A stretch of 64,000 nt of DNA, taken from the NCBI GenBank assembly GCA_009877105.1, contig WXFD01000055.1:62001-126000 (forward strand). The letters are read 5' to 3'. This document shows, in pieces, positions 27,892-36,788 of this stretch. The number at the start of each line of letters is the position of its first letter. Position 1 is the stretch's first letter. Both the position numbers and the translations under genes were made by a program. The notes beneath the pieces are model-generated. The model was not told the origin of the DNA. It did not search any database and saw only the letters and a program-made list of their open reading frames with translations. This DNA comes from Bacteroidales bacterium (GTDB lineage Bacteria > Bacteroidota > Bacteroidia > Bacteroidales > VadinHA17).

Positions 27892-28404
27892 TTAAGAAGT
27901 CACCTGGCTTCTGCCTTTCCTCTCATAAACAACATATGTGTATGGAATCATGTTGTCATCTCCCGATATGCATTCCTGCTTATCGAAAATCCGCCATTTT
28001 CTCATGTCTATCTTCGGGAACCAGGTATCAGCAGGTGAGTTCCTGTGAACATGGGTTATGTACAACCGGTCTGCATAGGGCATAAACTGTCTGTATACCG
28101 ATCCGCCGCCGATCACGAATATCTCCTCATCATTTCCGCACTTGCCCAATGCGTCCTCGATCGAATAGGCTGTCACCGAACAATCAATGCATTCTTCCGG
28201 AACATCTGTCAGAACTATATTTTTCCGTCCGGGCAACGGCTTTCTGGGAAGCGATTCCCAGGTTCGTTTGCCCATAATTATACATTTGCCCATAGTGAGC
28301 TTTTTGAATCTTCTGAGATCTTCCGGGATATTCCATAAAAGTTCATTTTTCATCCCGATCCCAAGATCGTCGGAAACAGCTGCAATTATAGATATTATCG
28401 CCAT
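27892..28404 (-). CDS. folA: Dihydrofolate reductase
   Basis: Reduces dihydrofolate with NADPH to regenerate tetrahydrofolate. It is 170 residues from the ATG at 28404; an upstream in-frame ATG lies inside thyA and adds residues without family similarity. The N-terminal IISIIAAVSDDLGIGMKNELLWNIPEDLRRFK has the conserved catalytic-region residues. Further motifs are IIMGKRTWESLP and the cofactor motif FVIGGGSVYRQF. It starts one base after the thyA stop, so the two are surely cotranscribed and metabolically linked through the thymidylate cycle. Confidence 0.96.
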   Translation of the reverse strand: MAIISIIAAVSDDLGIGMKNELLWNIPEDLRRFKKLTMGKCIIMGKRTWESLPRKPLPGRKNIVLTDVPEECIDCSVTAYSIEDALGKCGNDEEIFVIGGGSVYRQFMPYADRLYITHVHRNSPADTWFPKIDMRKWRIFDKQECISGDDNMIPYTYVVYERKGRSQVTS

Positions 28405-28405
28405 T

Positions 28406-29200
28406 CTACACTGATATTTCTCCCTTAATGCCGGGATGTGCAATATAGTCAACCAGAATAAAATCGTCATACCTGAATTGTGTTATTTCTTTCACATCAG
28501 GATTTATCAAAACCGAGGGAAGTTTGTAAGGTTTTCGTGTAAGCTGAAGTTTGACCTGTTCAATATGGTTCAGGTAAATATGTGCATCCCCAAGGGTATG
28601 GATGAATTCCCCCGGTTTCAGTCCGGTAATTCCTGCTATCATCATTGTGAGCAGTGAGTAGGATGCAATATTAAAGGGCACACCAAGAAAAATATCACAG
28701 CTTCGCTGATACAGCTGGCATGAAAGTCTTCCACCTGCTACATAAAACTGGAACAGGACATGACATGGCGGAAGTGCCATTTTATCCAGATCGCCAACGT
28801 TCCAGGCATTTACAATATGCCTCCGTGAATCAGGTGAGTTTTTTATCGAGTCAATAACGTTACTGAGCTGGTCGATCTTCCTTCCGTCTGCAGCCGGCCA
28901 GGAGCGCCACTGGTATCCGTAAACCGGGCCCAGATTGCCATCCTTGTCGGCCCATTCATTCCAGATCCTTACACCGTTATCGGTAAGATATTTAATATTT
29001 GTATCGCCTGAAATAAACCATAGAAGTTCATGCAGTATGGACTTCATATGAAGCTTCTTGGTGGTCAGGAGCGGGAAACCCTCTTGCAGGTCAAATCTCA
29101 TCTGATATCCAAATACACTGATTGTCCCGGTAGTGGTCCTGTCGCTTTTTTTTATTCCGTTTTTAAGGACATGATCTAAAAGATCGAGATATTGTTTCAT
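28406..29200 (-). CDS. thyA: Thymidylate synthase
   Basis: Methylates dUMP to dTMP, producing dihydrofolate that FolA recycles. It is 264 residues, the standard ThyA length. The active-site cysteine is in [12 protein letters not shown], and [17 protein letters not shown] and [15 protein letters not shown] are the other hallmark motifs. The N-terminus [12 protein letters not shown] is complete. It is the first gene of a thyA-folA pair. The stop codon of the GH97 gene lies 24 bases upstream on the same strand. Confidence 0.97.
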   Translation of the reverse strand: MKQYLDLLDHVLKNGIKKSDRTTTGTISVFGYQMRFDLQEGFPLLTTKKLHMKSILHELLWFISGDTNIKYLTDNGVRIWNEWADKDGNLGPVYGYQWRSWPAADGRKIDQLSNVIDSIKNSPDSRRHIVNAWNVGDLDKMALPPCHVLFQFYVAGGRLSCQLYQRSCDIFLGVPFNIASYSLLTMMIAGITGLKPGEFIHTLGDAHIYLNHIEQVKLQLTRKPYKLPSVLINPDVKEITQFRYDDFILVDYIAHPGIKGEISV

Positions 29201-29224
29201 ACAAGTATCACAAAAGAATCCTTT

Positions 29225-31174
29225 TCACCGGGGAGATATTTTTGCCGCCCATCCGCCTCCGGGAGCCAGCTTCAGAATTATCTTATCTGCCGGGCTGACA
29301 TTGTACTTCAGATGCTTATAGTCCTGCGCATGCTTATCAGCATTAATGCCGTCCTGGAATACATCGATCATGTACTCTCCTGCCGGCAGGAAAGACAGAT
29401 CGAGTTCCATCTGACGGCTCTCCCAGTCAGTTAGTCCGCCAACAAACCAATTCTGTCCCGAGCGACGGGCGAGAAGAATATAGTCCCCGACCCTGGCGTC
29501 AAGTACTTTTAAATCATCCCACACCACGGGAACACCGGCAATGAAGTCGGTGCATTCCTGTTCCTTCATATAGTTCGAAGGAGAGTCGGAAAGCATTTGC
29601 AGCGGGCTTTCAAAAACAATATACAAAGCCATTTGGTGAACACGGGTTCCCTGACTTTCAGGCCTGGTAAACTGCGGATTAAAATTGACCACATCCTTAT
29701 TGATCATTGCTCCGGGCGTATAATCCATCGGACCCGCAACCATCCTGGTAAACGGAAGAATGACATCATGTTCCGGAGTAATATCCCTGCTCCATTTATT
29801 ATTTTCCATTCCTTTTACTCCTTCCCTGGTCAGGGCATTAGGATAGGTCCTTCCAAATCCGTCAGGTTTGTATGATCCGTGAAAATCGACCAGTAAATGA
29901 TGTTCTGCGGCTTTCCTGGCAGCTTCATGGTAAAAGTTTACCATTTTCTGGTCATCCCTTTGCATAAAATCAATCTTGACCCCCTTGACACCCCATCTTT
30001 CGTACAAGTCGAAAGCCTTATCCATGTCATCCCACAGGGTCTTGAAAACAACCCACAAAATGATCCCAACATTTTTCTCTTTGCCATAACGGCACAATTC
30101 CTCCACGTCAATTTCAGGAACCGATTCCAGAACGCTGCCTCCGATCCTGTACCAGCCCTCATCAAGAATGATATATTCAAGCCCGTTTTTCGCGGCGAAA
30201 TCGATATAGTATTTATACGTTTCAGTATTGATGCCTGACCTGAAATCGACACCGTAAATATTGGTGGCATTCCACCAGTCCCAGGCCACCTTGCCCGGCT
30301 TTATCCATCTTGTGTCGGTCAGTCTCACTGGAGCAGCCAGCTTGTATACAAGTTCGCTTTCAACAAGTTGCCGGTCAGTCGGTGCCACCACAAATACCCT
30401 CCAGGGATAGCTTCGTGTTCCCCGTGTAACCGCAATATAATCCCTGACAGAGGTAACAAACAGATTGCGATCGCCTTCAAGCTTTTCAGTTTCGGGATAT
30501 CCGGGATGAACTCCCTTCAGCTTTCCCTTTTCATCACCTGTTATCCATAAACCCGGATAATCTTCTATATCAGCCTCAGTAAGTAAAATGTTTGTCCCGC
30601 CTGTATTGAAAAGAACGGGAAGGCTTGCAAGATGGTGCGGGGTTATTGTATCAAGTGTCGAATAGATATAACTCCGTTCGTTGTGCGACATGAAACTCTC
30701 TTCCAGGGGATACCAGGCATGGGTGCCCGGTGGCATGGCAAGGCTGAAGATCTCTTCCTTCACAGTTATCTCATTCTTCAATGATGTTTCGAACCGGTAA
30801 CCTGCACCATCATTATATACCCTGAACTGAACTGCAAATCCGGAACGGAAAATTATGTGCAGTGTGTTGCACTGATCCGGGATTACTGAATGCTTAACCG
30901 CAACAACCGGTTCAAGGATATTATCAATTTTGCCGGTGATGCTCCTTTTTATCCTTTCATTTTCCCCGAATCTTTTATTGTCGCCAAGGATCATTCCCAG
31001 TTTTACCGATGAGATGATTTCCTTACCGTCGTAGGAAGCTTTCCAGAGAATCTCCGTGCCGGCATTAATCGTCAGAACCAGTCTGCCATCGGGTGATGAA
31101 ACCTTATAATCTCCTGCAATTACATGCGAAGGCAGCATAAGGACGAACAACAGATATAAATACTTTATTTTCAT
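29225..31174 (-). CDS. Exported glycoside hydrolase family 97 enzyme
   Basis: A 649-residue secreted glycosidase. From the ATG at 31174 it has a signal peptide (MKIKYLYLLFVLMLPSHVIA) ending near residue 20; an upstream in-frame ATG would bury this signal. The N-terminal beta-super-sandwich (VSSPDGRLVLTINAG) and the central barrel with TDTRWIKPGKVAWDWWN are typical of GH97, as is the C-terminal beta domain. The stretch GVKGVKIDFMQRDDQ places an aspartate where retaining GH97 alpha-galactosidases have their nucleophile. I therefore infer a retaining enzyme rather than a SusB-like alpha-glucosidase. No SusC/SusD genes are adjacent, so it is not part of a visible polysaccharide locus. Confidence 0.9.
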   Translation of the reverse strand: MKIKYLYLLFVLMLPSHVIAGDYKVSSPDGRLVLTINAGTEILWKASYDGKEIISSVKLGMILGDNKRFGENERIKRSITGKIDNILEPVVAVKHSVIPDQCNTLHIIFRSGFAVQFRVYNDGAGYRFETSLKNEITVKEEIFSLAMPPGTHAWYPLEESFMSHNERSYIYSTLDTITPHHLASLPVLFNTGGTNILLTEADIEDYPGLWITGDEKGKLKGVHPGYPETEKLEGDRNLFVTSVRDYIAVTRGTRSYPWRVFVVAPTDRQLVESELVYKLAAPVRLTDTRWIKPGKVAWDWWNATNIYGVDFRSGINTETYKYYIDFAAKNGLEYIILDEGWYRIGGSVLESVPEIDVEELCRYGKEKNVGIILWVVFKTLWDDMDKAFDLYERWGVKGVKIDFMQRDDQKMVNFYHEAARKAAEHHLLVDFHGSYKPDGFGRTYPNALTREGVKGMENNKWSRDITPEHDVILPFTRMVAGPMDYTPGAMINKDVVNFNPQFTRPESQGTRVHQMALYIVFESPLQMLSDSPSNYMKEQECTDFIAGVPVVWDDLKVLDARVGDYILLARRSGQNWFVGGLTDWESRQMELDLSFLPAGEYMIDVFQDGINADKHAQDYKHLKYNVSPADKIILKLAPGGGWAAKISPR

Positions 31175-31368
31175 ATGTATATAATTATTTTTAAAGGACG
31201 GATGCCTGTCGGATATTCCTGGCAGGGAACCATGCATGACTGAATGTGATAATATTCATTCGTGTTTGTGTTTATTTATCAGTCATGTGACTTTTATTAA
31301 TGGCTGCATGAACATCTGAAATCCGGGGAAAGTGATTTCACTAAACCACAACGCCGGGCAACCGGTAA

Positions 31369-31962
31369 TTACTTCTTTTTCTTTCTCTTTTCGAGCTCGT
31401 CCCTGATGGCTGCAGCACGTTCATAATCTTCAGTCCTGACCGCTTCATCAATCATTTTTTGAAGTTCATCATCGGGGTAATTCCTGTACTTTGAATCTCC
31501 GGCCTCGTAAATGTGGTCATCGTCGGATTCGGATGCTGCCGGAGTATCGGCCGAGGTTATGGTAATGCCAGCCTTATCGAGAATATCTTCATTTATGTAT
31601 ATTGGACATCCGAACCGAAGTGCCAGTGCAACGGCATCCGAAGTCCGGCTGTCGATTGAAAGCTCCTTTTCGCCATTGTTGCAGAGAAGCCTCGAGTAGA
31701 ACACTCCTTCTTCAAGTTTGTAAATCATCACCTCGATAAGGGAAATGTCAAATTTGTCGGCGAAGCTTTTAAACAGGTCGTGTGTAAGAGGCCGGGGAGG
31801 CTCAAGATTTTCAAGCTTGATTACTATTGCCTGGGCTTCAAATCCTCCAATAATTATCGGGATCCTTTTTTCTCCGTTTTCCTCTATCAGTATGAGTGCA
31901 TATGCTCCCGACTGAGTCTGACTGTATGAGATCCCCAACACTTTAAGCTTCACTCTCTTCAT
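31369..31962 (-). CDS. DUF151 bifunctional nuclease family protein with UVR domain
   Basis: A 197-residue protein. Residues 1-135 form the DUF151/BFN domain (LKVLGISYSQTQSGAYALIL, PIIIGGFEAQAIVIKLE, SRTSDAVALALRFGCPIY). The C-terminal 35 residues carry a UVR motif (LQKMIDEAVRTEDYERAAAI) like the UvrB/UvrC interaction helix pair. The two are joined by an acidic linker. Some plant and bacterial DUF151 proteins have reported DNase/RNase activity; the function here is unknown. The combination is widespread in Bacteroidota, so it is not unusual. Confidence 0.9.
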   Translation of the reverse strand: MKRVKLKVLGISYSQTQSGAYALILIEENGEKRIPIIIGGFEAQAIVIKLENLEPPRPLTHDLFKSFADKFDISLIEVMIYKLEEGVFYSRLLCNNGEKELSIDSRTSDAVALALRFGCPIYINEDILDKAGITITSADTPAASESDDDHIYEAGDSKYRNYPDDELQKMIDEAVRTEDYERAAAIRDELEKRKKKK

Positions 31963-32011
31963 ATCAAATTATTAAAAACCAGATGAATATCAGGTTTCAT
32001 CTTATCTCAGA

Positions 32012-32019
32012 CAAATATA
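32012..32019 (-). promoter_or_regulatory. Probable -7 element of the DUF151 gene
   Basis: On the minus strand this reads TATATTTG, an exact TAnnTTTG match, about 50 bases upstream of the ATG at 31962. A TTG (CAA at 32036-32038) is 16 bases further upstream, slightly short spacing. Confidence 0.5.
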
Positions 32020-32124
32020 AAGATAATAATAGTTACAAGATAAGCTGAAAAGCCATTCTTTTTTTCAATACTTTTTCATAGCAGTCAGTCAGTCAAAATC
32101 CCTATTAAAAACAAGCAATTTTAA

Positions 32125-32153
32125 TTGAAAGTAATTGAATTTTTATATCTTTG
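32125..32153 (+). promoter_or_regulatory. rplU promoter
   Basis: TTG at 32125-32127, an 18-base spacer and TATCTTTG at 32146-32153 fit the Bacteroidota housekeeping promoter well. The start codon at 32254 is about 94 bases downstream of the predicted start, leaving a leader with short inverted repeats such as CATATG..CATATG. Confidence 0.7.
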
Positions 32154-32253
32154 CAGTCCGAATTCAGCAAACAGAATCCGTCGGGGCCCGGTTTAAGTCA
32201 TATGGGATCATCAACATATGCGCCTCCCGGAATAACATAATCTAAGAAATAAA

Positions 32254-32793
32254 ATGTATGCGATAGTTGAAATTGCCGGACAGCAGTTTAAAGTAGAAAC
32301 AGGTAAAAGGATTTTTGTCCACCGTCTTCCGGAGGAAAAAGAAGCCGATATTGAATTTGACAAAGTACTTCTGGTTGAAGACGTTGGTAAAATACTTGTC
32401 GGAGAACCTTTTATCAAGGATTATATTGTAGCCGGCCATGTATTGGATCATGTTAAGGGAGATAAGGTTATTGTTTTCAAGAAAAAAAGAAAGAAGGGTT
32501 ACAGGGTAAAAAACGGGCATCGGCAAAACTTCACCCAGGTTGAGATTACAGGAATCGGAGAAAAGGGAAATTTAATCAGGCAGTCGCCGAAAAAAGTGAA
32601 AGAACGTGCTTCAGAGCTGCCGGCTGAGGAAATAACCGTTACAGAAAAGAAATCATCCGCCGGGAAGGGCACATCCAAAAAAGCTGTGGAGAAACCTGCC
32701 GGGACAGCTGAGGAAAAAGGGAAGAAGACTACTGCAAAGAAAGTGGCCGAAAAGAAACCGGCAGTTAAGAAATCTTCAAAATCAAAGGAATAG
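32254..32793 (+). CDS. rplU: 50S ribosomal protein L21 with long basic C-terminal tail
   Basis: Large-subunit protein that contacts 23S rRNA. It is 179 residues. The L21 domain (about 1-103) is normal, with MYAIVEIAGQQFKVE, KDYIVAGHVLDHVKGDKV and KKGYRVKNGHRQ. The remaining 75 residues are a low-complexity Lys/Ala/Glu/Ser tail (for example KKAVEKPAGTAEEKGKK), resembling eukaryotic H1-like tails. E. coli L21 has only 103 residues. rpmA follows 26 bases later, the usual pair. Confidence 0.95.
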   Translation: MYAIVEIAGQQFKVETGKRIFVHRLPEEKEADIEFDKVLLVEDVGKILVGEPFIKDYIVAGHVLDHVKGDKVIVFKKKRKKGYRVKNGHRQNFTQVEITGIGEKGNLIRQSPKKVKERASELPAEEITVTEKKSSAGKGTSKKAVEKPAGTAEEKGKKTTAKKVAEKKPAVKKSSKSKE

Positions 32794-32819
32794 AAAGATA
32801 CAGAATAAAATAATTTATC

Positions 32820-33080
32820 ATGGCACATAAAAAAGGAGCAGGAAGTTCACGCAATGGCCGCGATTCTGAAAGCAAACGGCTTGGAGTGAAACTTTTCGGC
32901 GGCCAGGCAGTTAAGGCTGGCAATATTATTGTCCGTCAGCGCGGAACGAAACACAATGCCGGACTGAACGTCGGCATTGGCCGCGATCATACACTTTTCG
33001 CTCTTGTTGACGGAGAGGTTGAGTTCAAAAAGAAAAAGGACAATAAGATCTTTGTATCCGTTAAACCGGTTTCCGAATAA
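32820..33080 (+). CDS. rpmA: 50S ribosomal protein L27
   Basis: Large-subunit protein reaching the peptidyl transferase centre. It is 86 residues, the normal size. The N-terminus [20 protein letters not shown] and [20 protein letters not shown] are the family signatures. It needs no N-terminal cleavage, unlike the Firmicutes form. It is cotranscribed with rplU and ends at a clear terminator hairpin. Confidence 0.98.
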   Translation: MAHKKGAGSSRNGRDSESKRLGVKLFGGQAVKAGNIIVRQRGTKHNAGLNVGIGRDHTLFALVDGEVEFKKKKDNKIFVSVKPVSE

Positions 33081-33102
33081 CAGTACACTGAAAAAACTAC
33101 GG

Positions 33103-33156
33103 CTCCCGAATTTCTTTTCCCCGATGGAAAGGCATTTCCGGGAGTTTTGTATTTTT
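33103..33156 (+). terminator. Intrinsic terminator of rplU-rpmA
   Basis: Stem CTCCCG (33103-33108) / CGGGAG (33139-33144) around an inner hairpin CTTTTCC/GGAAAGG, followed by TTTTGTATTTTT. The T-tract runs into the promoter element of serS. Confidence 0.7.
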
Positions 33157-33157
33157 G
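33150..33157 (+). promoter_or_regulatory. Probable serS -7 promoter element
   Basis: TATTTTTG, an exact TAnnTTTG match, 36 bases before the serS ATG. It is embedded in the T-tract of the rpmA terminator, so one T-rich stretch serves both. Confidence 0.5.
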
Positions 33158-33193
33158 TTCCTGATCGTTCTGAAATAACTTTAATACCTTGCT

Positions 33194-34468
33194 ATGCTGA
33201 CTCTGAATCTGATCCGGGAAAAAAGGGAATTTATAATTGAAAGGCTCAAAATTAAAAATTTTGATGCCGAAGAGATTGTGGACAGGGTTCTTGCACTTGA
33301 TGCATCACGCCGTGAGATCCAGATAAAAACCGACTCCCTTCAGGCGGAGATGAACAGGATCTCGAAACAGATCGGTGTTCTCTTAAAAGAGAACCGGAAA
33401 GAGGAAGCAGAAGCAGCTCGTGAGGCGACCTATTCGCTGAAAGACGAGATTAAGGCCCTGCAGGATAAGGCTGTCCCGGTTGAGGAGGAACTCAGGAACG
33501 AAATCATTCGTCTGCCGAACCTGCCGCACGATCTGGTGGTTCCCGGGCATGGGGCAGAAGACAATGTTATTGTGAGGCAGGGAGGTAAAACTCCCGAATT
33601 GACAACCAATGCCCTGCCGCATTGGGACCTGATAAAGAAATACGATATTATCGATTTTGAACTCGGCATTAAACTGACTGGAGCCGGGTTCCCTGTTTAC
33701 AAGGGGAAAGGTGCCAGACTGGAACGCGCACTTATCAGCTTTTTCCTTGACGAGGGTGTCAGGGCCGGATATACGGAGATGATGCCGCCCGTGCTGGTTA
33801 ATGAGGATTCGGGATTTGGCACCGGTCAGCTGCCTGACAAGGAAGGTCAGATGTACCATGTGGGAATTGACAATTTCTATCTGATTCCCACTGCCGAAGT
33901 GCCGGTTACAAATATTTACAGGGATATGATTCTTGGGAGCGACCAGCTCCCCATTAAAAATATTGCCTACACACCATGCTTCAGGAGAGAAGCCGGTTCC
34001 TGGGGTGCGCATGTCAGGGGGCTGAACCGGCTACACCAGTTCGATAAGGTGGAAATAGTCCAGATCACTCATCCCGACCATTCATACGAATCGCTCGACG
34101 AAATGGTAAGTCATGTTGAAAGCCTGGTGAAAGCACTGGAAGTTCCTTACCGGATCGTCCGCCTCTGCGGGGCAGATATTTCGTTTACATCAGCCATGAC
34201 CTATGACTTCGAGGTATGGTCAGCTGCCCAGAAGAGGTGGCTCGAGGTAAGTTCGGTATCCAACTTTGAATCATTCCAGGCAAACCGGCTTAAATGCAGA
34301 TTCAGGGAAAAAGGCGACAAGCAGTCGCGGCTGGTCCATACACTTAACGGCAGTGCACTTGCCCTTCCCAGGATCGTGGCTGCGATCCTTGAAAACAATC
34401 AGGAAGAAAAAGGTATAAAGATGCCTGCTGTGCTGGTTCCTTATACTGGATTTGACTATATCAGCTAA
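33194..34468 (+). CDS. serS: Serine-tRNA ligase
   Basis: Class II aminoacyl-tRNA synthetase charging tRNA-Ser. It is 424 residues. The N-terminal coiled-coil arm (about 30-105) is clear, as is the catalytic core with motif 2 (ACFRREAGSWGAHVRGLNR) and motif 3 near the end (LNGSALALPRIVAAILEN). The sequence TAEVPVTNIYRDMIL is also typical. The start ATG is followed by LTLNLIREKREFI, matching the family N-terminus. Confidence 0.97.
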   Translation: MLTLNLIREKREFIIERLKIKNFDAEEIVDRVLALDASRREIQIKTDSLQAEMNRISKQIGVLLKENRKEEAEAAREATYSLKDEIKALQDKAVPVEEELRNEIIRLPNLPHDLVVPGHGAEDNVIVRQGGKTPELTTNALPHWDLIKKYDIIDFELGIKLTGAGFPVYKGKGARLERALISFFLDEGVRAGYTEMMPPVLVNEDSGFGTGQLPDKEGQMYHVGIDNFYLIPTAEVPVTNIYRDMILGSDQLPIKNIAYTPCFRREAGSWGAHVRGLNRLHQFDKVEIVQITHPDHSYESLDEMVSHVESLVKALEVPYRIVRLCGADISFTSAMTYDFEVWSAAQKRWLEVSSVSNFESFQANRLKCRFREKGDKQSRLVHTLNGSALALPRIVAAILENNQEEKGIKMPAVLVPYTGFDYIS

Positions 34469-34529
34469 GCAACCCTGTCCTTTAAGGCCTTCCATGATCA
34501 GGACGGCTTTCTGCAACGACTTGAACAGG

Positions 34530-35417
34530 ATGGATAGAACCAGGCAATCTTATATCTATGCAGCCCTTTCCGGCTTATTCTGGGCTACGGTCCCCACTGC
34601 TTTCAAGATCTGCCTGGGCGAACTCCCGATTATTCCGATGCTGACTATTGCATCCGTCACCTCCCTCACAATCCTCTTCATATTGCTCCTGCTGACGGGC
34701 AAAATGAATCTCCTTCTGGAATGCACGGTAAATGACCTGGCTCACTCCGCAATTCTTGGTCTGATTAATCCATTTCTTTACTACCTGATCCTTTTCAGGG
34801 CATACCAGCTGCTGCCGGCGCAGGTTGCCCAACCCCTCAACATGATCTGGCCTATAATACTTGTTTTCCTGTCGGTCCCCCTGCTGAAACAGAAAGTTAA
34901 GGCTAAAAGTTACCTGGCTCTTCTTATCAGTTTTACCGGTGTATACCTAGTATCATCTCAGGGAGCTCCCCTGCGGCCCGGCCACTCAGATACCGGAGGC
35001 GTACTGCTGGCAATGGGAAGCTCGGTTTTCTGGGCACTTTATTTTATACTCAATGTAAAAAACAGGAAGGATGAGACCGTCAAATTATTCCTGAATTTCT
35101 TCTTCGGAGCAATTTATCTTATCACGGTTCTGGTCATCACTCGCCAATGGTCCGGAGACTTCTCTGCAAAGGGTATTATTTCCGCAATTTATATCGGGAT
35201 CTTTGAAATGGGTATCACATTCTGGTTCTGGCTGAAGGCACTGAAGCTTGCAACCACTACCGATAAAGTAAGCGGACTGGCTTATATTTCACCATTCCTG
35301 TCGCTTGTTTTTGTTCATTTGATTATTCATGAACCTATATATTATACCACTCTGGCAGGATTATTGCTGATCATTTCAGGGATATTTGTCCAGAACCGCA
35401 ACTTCGGAAAAGGATAA
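34530..35417 (+). CDS. EamA/DMT-family membrane transporter
   Basis: A ten-helix drug/metabolite exporter of 295 residues from the ATG at 34530; the frame is open upstream, but those residues are polar and overlap serS. Two EamA repeats are present (about 10-135 and 155-290). The first shows SGLFWATVPTAFKI and FRAYQLLPAQVAQPLNMIWPI; the second ends in LVFVHLIIHEPIYYTTLAGLLLIISG. The substrate is unknown: relatives export amino acids or other metabolites. It lies 61 bases after serS and may share its transcript. Confidence 0.87.
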   Translation: MDRTRQSYIYAALSGLFWATVPTAFKICLGELPIIPMLTIASVTSLTILFILLLLTGKMNLLLECTVNDLAHSAILGLINPFLYYLILFRAYQLLPAQVAQPLNMIWPIILVFLSVPLLKQKVKAKSYLALLISFTGVYLVSSQGAPLRPGHSDTGGVLLAMGSSVFWALYFILNVKNRKDETVKLFLNFFFGAIYLITVLVITRQWSGDFSAKGIISAIYIGIFEMGITFWFWLKALKLATTTDKVSGLAYISPFLSLVFVHLIIHEPIYYTTLAGLLLIISGIFVQNRNFGKG

Positions 35418-35422
35418 ATAGC

Positions 35423-35430
35423 TAACTTTG
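35423..35430 (+). promoter_or_regulatory. Probable -7 promoter element of the S41 peptidase gene
   Basis: TAACTTTG, an exact TAnnTTTG match, 29 bases before the ATG at 35460. A TTC at 35403 is a weak -33 candidate. Confidence 0.5.
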
Positions 35431-35459
35431 CTGAATGTGAAACATTATCATTTTGATAC

Positions 35460-36770
35460 ATGAAAAGACCGGCATTGATAATTTCAGTATTACTGATATT
35501 GATTGCCTCCTGCAAAAAAGAGCCGCCTGTTCCACCTGACGACAATGAGATAACCCCAAAGCAGGCTCGGGATGTACTTTATACGATCATGAATGCCAAT
35601 TACTACTGGTATGATCTTATGCCCTCCGTAAACAAGGAAGACTACGACGGTCCGGAGAAACTGATGGCTGCCATGCGGTACAAACCTCTTGACCACTGGA
35701 GTTTTGTTGCAGACTACGATAAGTTCAATGCGCAAATGGAGGGAGAATTTGTCGGACATGGAATTATGATAGGTATTGATGACTCGAGCCGGGCAAGAAT
35801 TGCCCTGATATACAAGGAAGCTCCGTTATACAAGGAAGGTGTGCGACGCGGATGGATTGTAAAATCAGTGAACGGGACCGATGTCGCTCCCCTTATCATT
35901 TCCGGCAACACTTCCGAATATAACAGGGTAATGGGAGAGAGTAAAGCAGGCGTGACAAATACTTTCGTGTTCAGGCTACCTGACGGCAACGAAAAGACCA
36001 TCACCTCTACCAAATCATCCTTCATCCTCAATTCAGTTTTGTATTTTGACACCCTTCAACTTAAGTCAGGGCTGGCCGGCCATATTGTATTTGATTCGTT
36101 TATAGCGACATCGGTTGATTCCCTGACAAAAGCATTCAAGTTTTTCAATGAACAGGGAATCAATGATCTAATTCTCGATCTCAGGTATAACCCCGGAGGT
36201 TTTTTATTGGGAGCAGTGGCCCTGGCAAGTTTTATAGCAGGAAATTCAGTAACTGCCAATGACCTGTTTATAAAACTTGAATTCAACAAGAAGAAGACAA
36301 ATGAAAATATATCATACACATTCAAAAATACCCCTTACCCGCTCAACATCAATCATCTCGTAGTAATAACAACATCTGCAACCGCCTCGGCAAGCGAGGT
36401 GGTAATAAACGGACTTGAACCCTACATGAATGTAATAACCATTGGAGACACAACCACGGGGAAGTGCGTGGGAATGGGAGGATGGGAATACGGGAAGAAG
36501 TATGTTTTTTACCCGGTGACATTCAAGGTGGTAAATAAAAACAATGATAGTGACTATTTTGACGGACTTCCTCCCGACATCAGGGTATCCGATGATATAA
36601 CCCATGACTTCAGCGACAGGAATGAATTGTGCCTGAAGGAAGCAATTAATTATCTTGAAACAGGATCCCTGGGAAGGAAAGGTATCAGGCCGTTTACCCG
36701 TCAACCTCATTTTTCGGAAAGACCCTCATGGATGAGTAACAGCTTCCTTGATCCTGAAGCCGCAAAATAA
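35460..36770 (+). CDS. S41-family (C-terminal processing) peptidase lipoprotein
   Basis: A 436-residue envelope protease of the tail-specific/CtpA family. The N-terminus is a lipoprotein signal, MKRPALIISVLLILIASC, with lipobox IASC (Cys18). A PDZ-like region (about 95-180, EGVRRGWIVKSVNGTDV) is followed by the catalytic domain. The nucleophilic serine is in TATASASEVVING and the general-base lysine in GDTTTGKCVGM. NDLILDLRYNPGGFLLGA is the other conserved strand. Substrates are unknown. ruvC begins 18 bases after its stop. Confidence 0.9.
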   Translation: MKRPALIISVLLILIASCKKEPPVPPDDNEITPKQARDVLYTIMNANYYWYDLMPSVNKEDYDGPEKLMAAMRYKPLDHWSFVADYDKFNAQMEGEFVGHGIMIGIDDSSRARIALIYKEAPLYKEGVRRGWIVKSVNGTDVAPLIISGNTSEYNRVMGESKAGVTNTFVFRLPDGNEKTITSTKSSFILNSVLYFDTLQLKSGLAGHIVFDSFIATSVDSLTKAFKFFNEQGINDLILDLRYNPGGFLLGAVALASFIAGNSVTANDLFIKLEFNKKKTNENISYTFKNTPYPLNINHLVVITTSATASASEVVINGLEPYMNVITIGDTTTGKCVGMGGWEYGKKYVFYPVTFKVVNKNNDSDYFDGLPPDIRVSDDITHDFSDRNELCLKEAINYLETGSLGRKGIRPFTRQPHFSERPSWMSNSFLDPEAAK

Positions 36771-36788
36771 CCGGTTTAATCACCTGCA

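Noticed and set aside
29378..29391. Perfect palindrome TCCTGCCGGCAGGA, considered as a REP or operator
   Set aside because: It lies inside the GH97 coding region and encodes the expected PAGEY segment of the C-terminal domain. Coding constraint explains it well enough.
33383..34012. A 209-codon open frame antisense to serS
   Set aside because: serS motifs are complete on the plus strand, and the antisense product has no recognisable domain.
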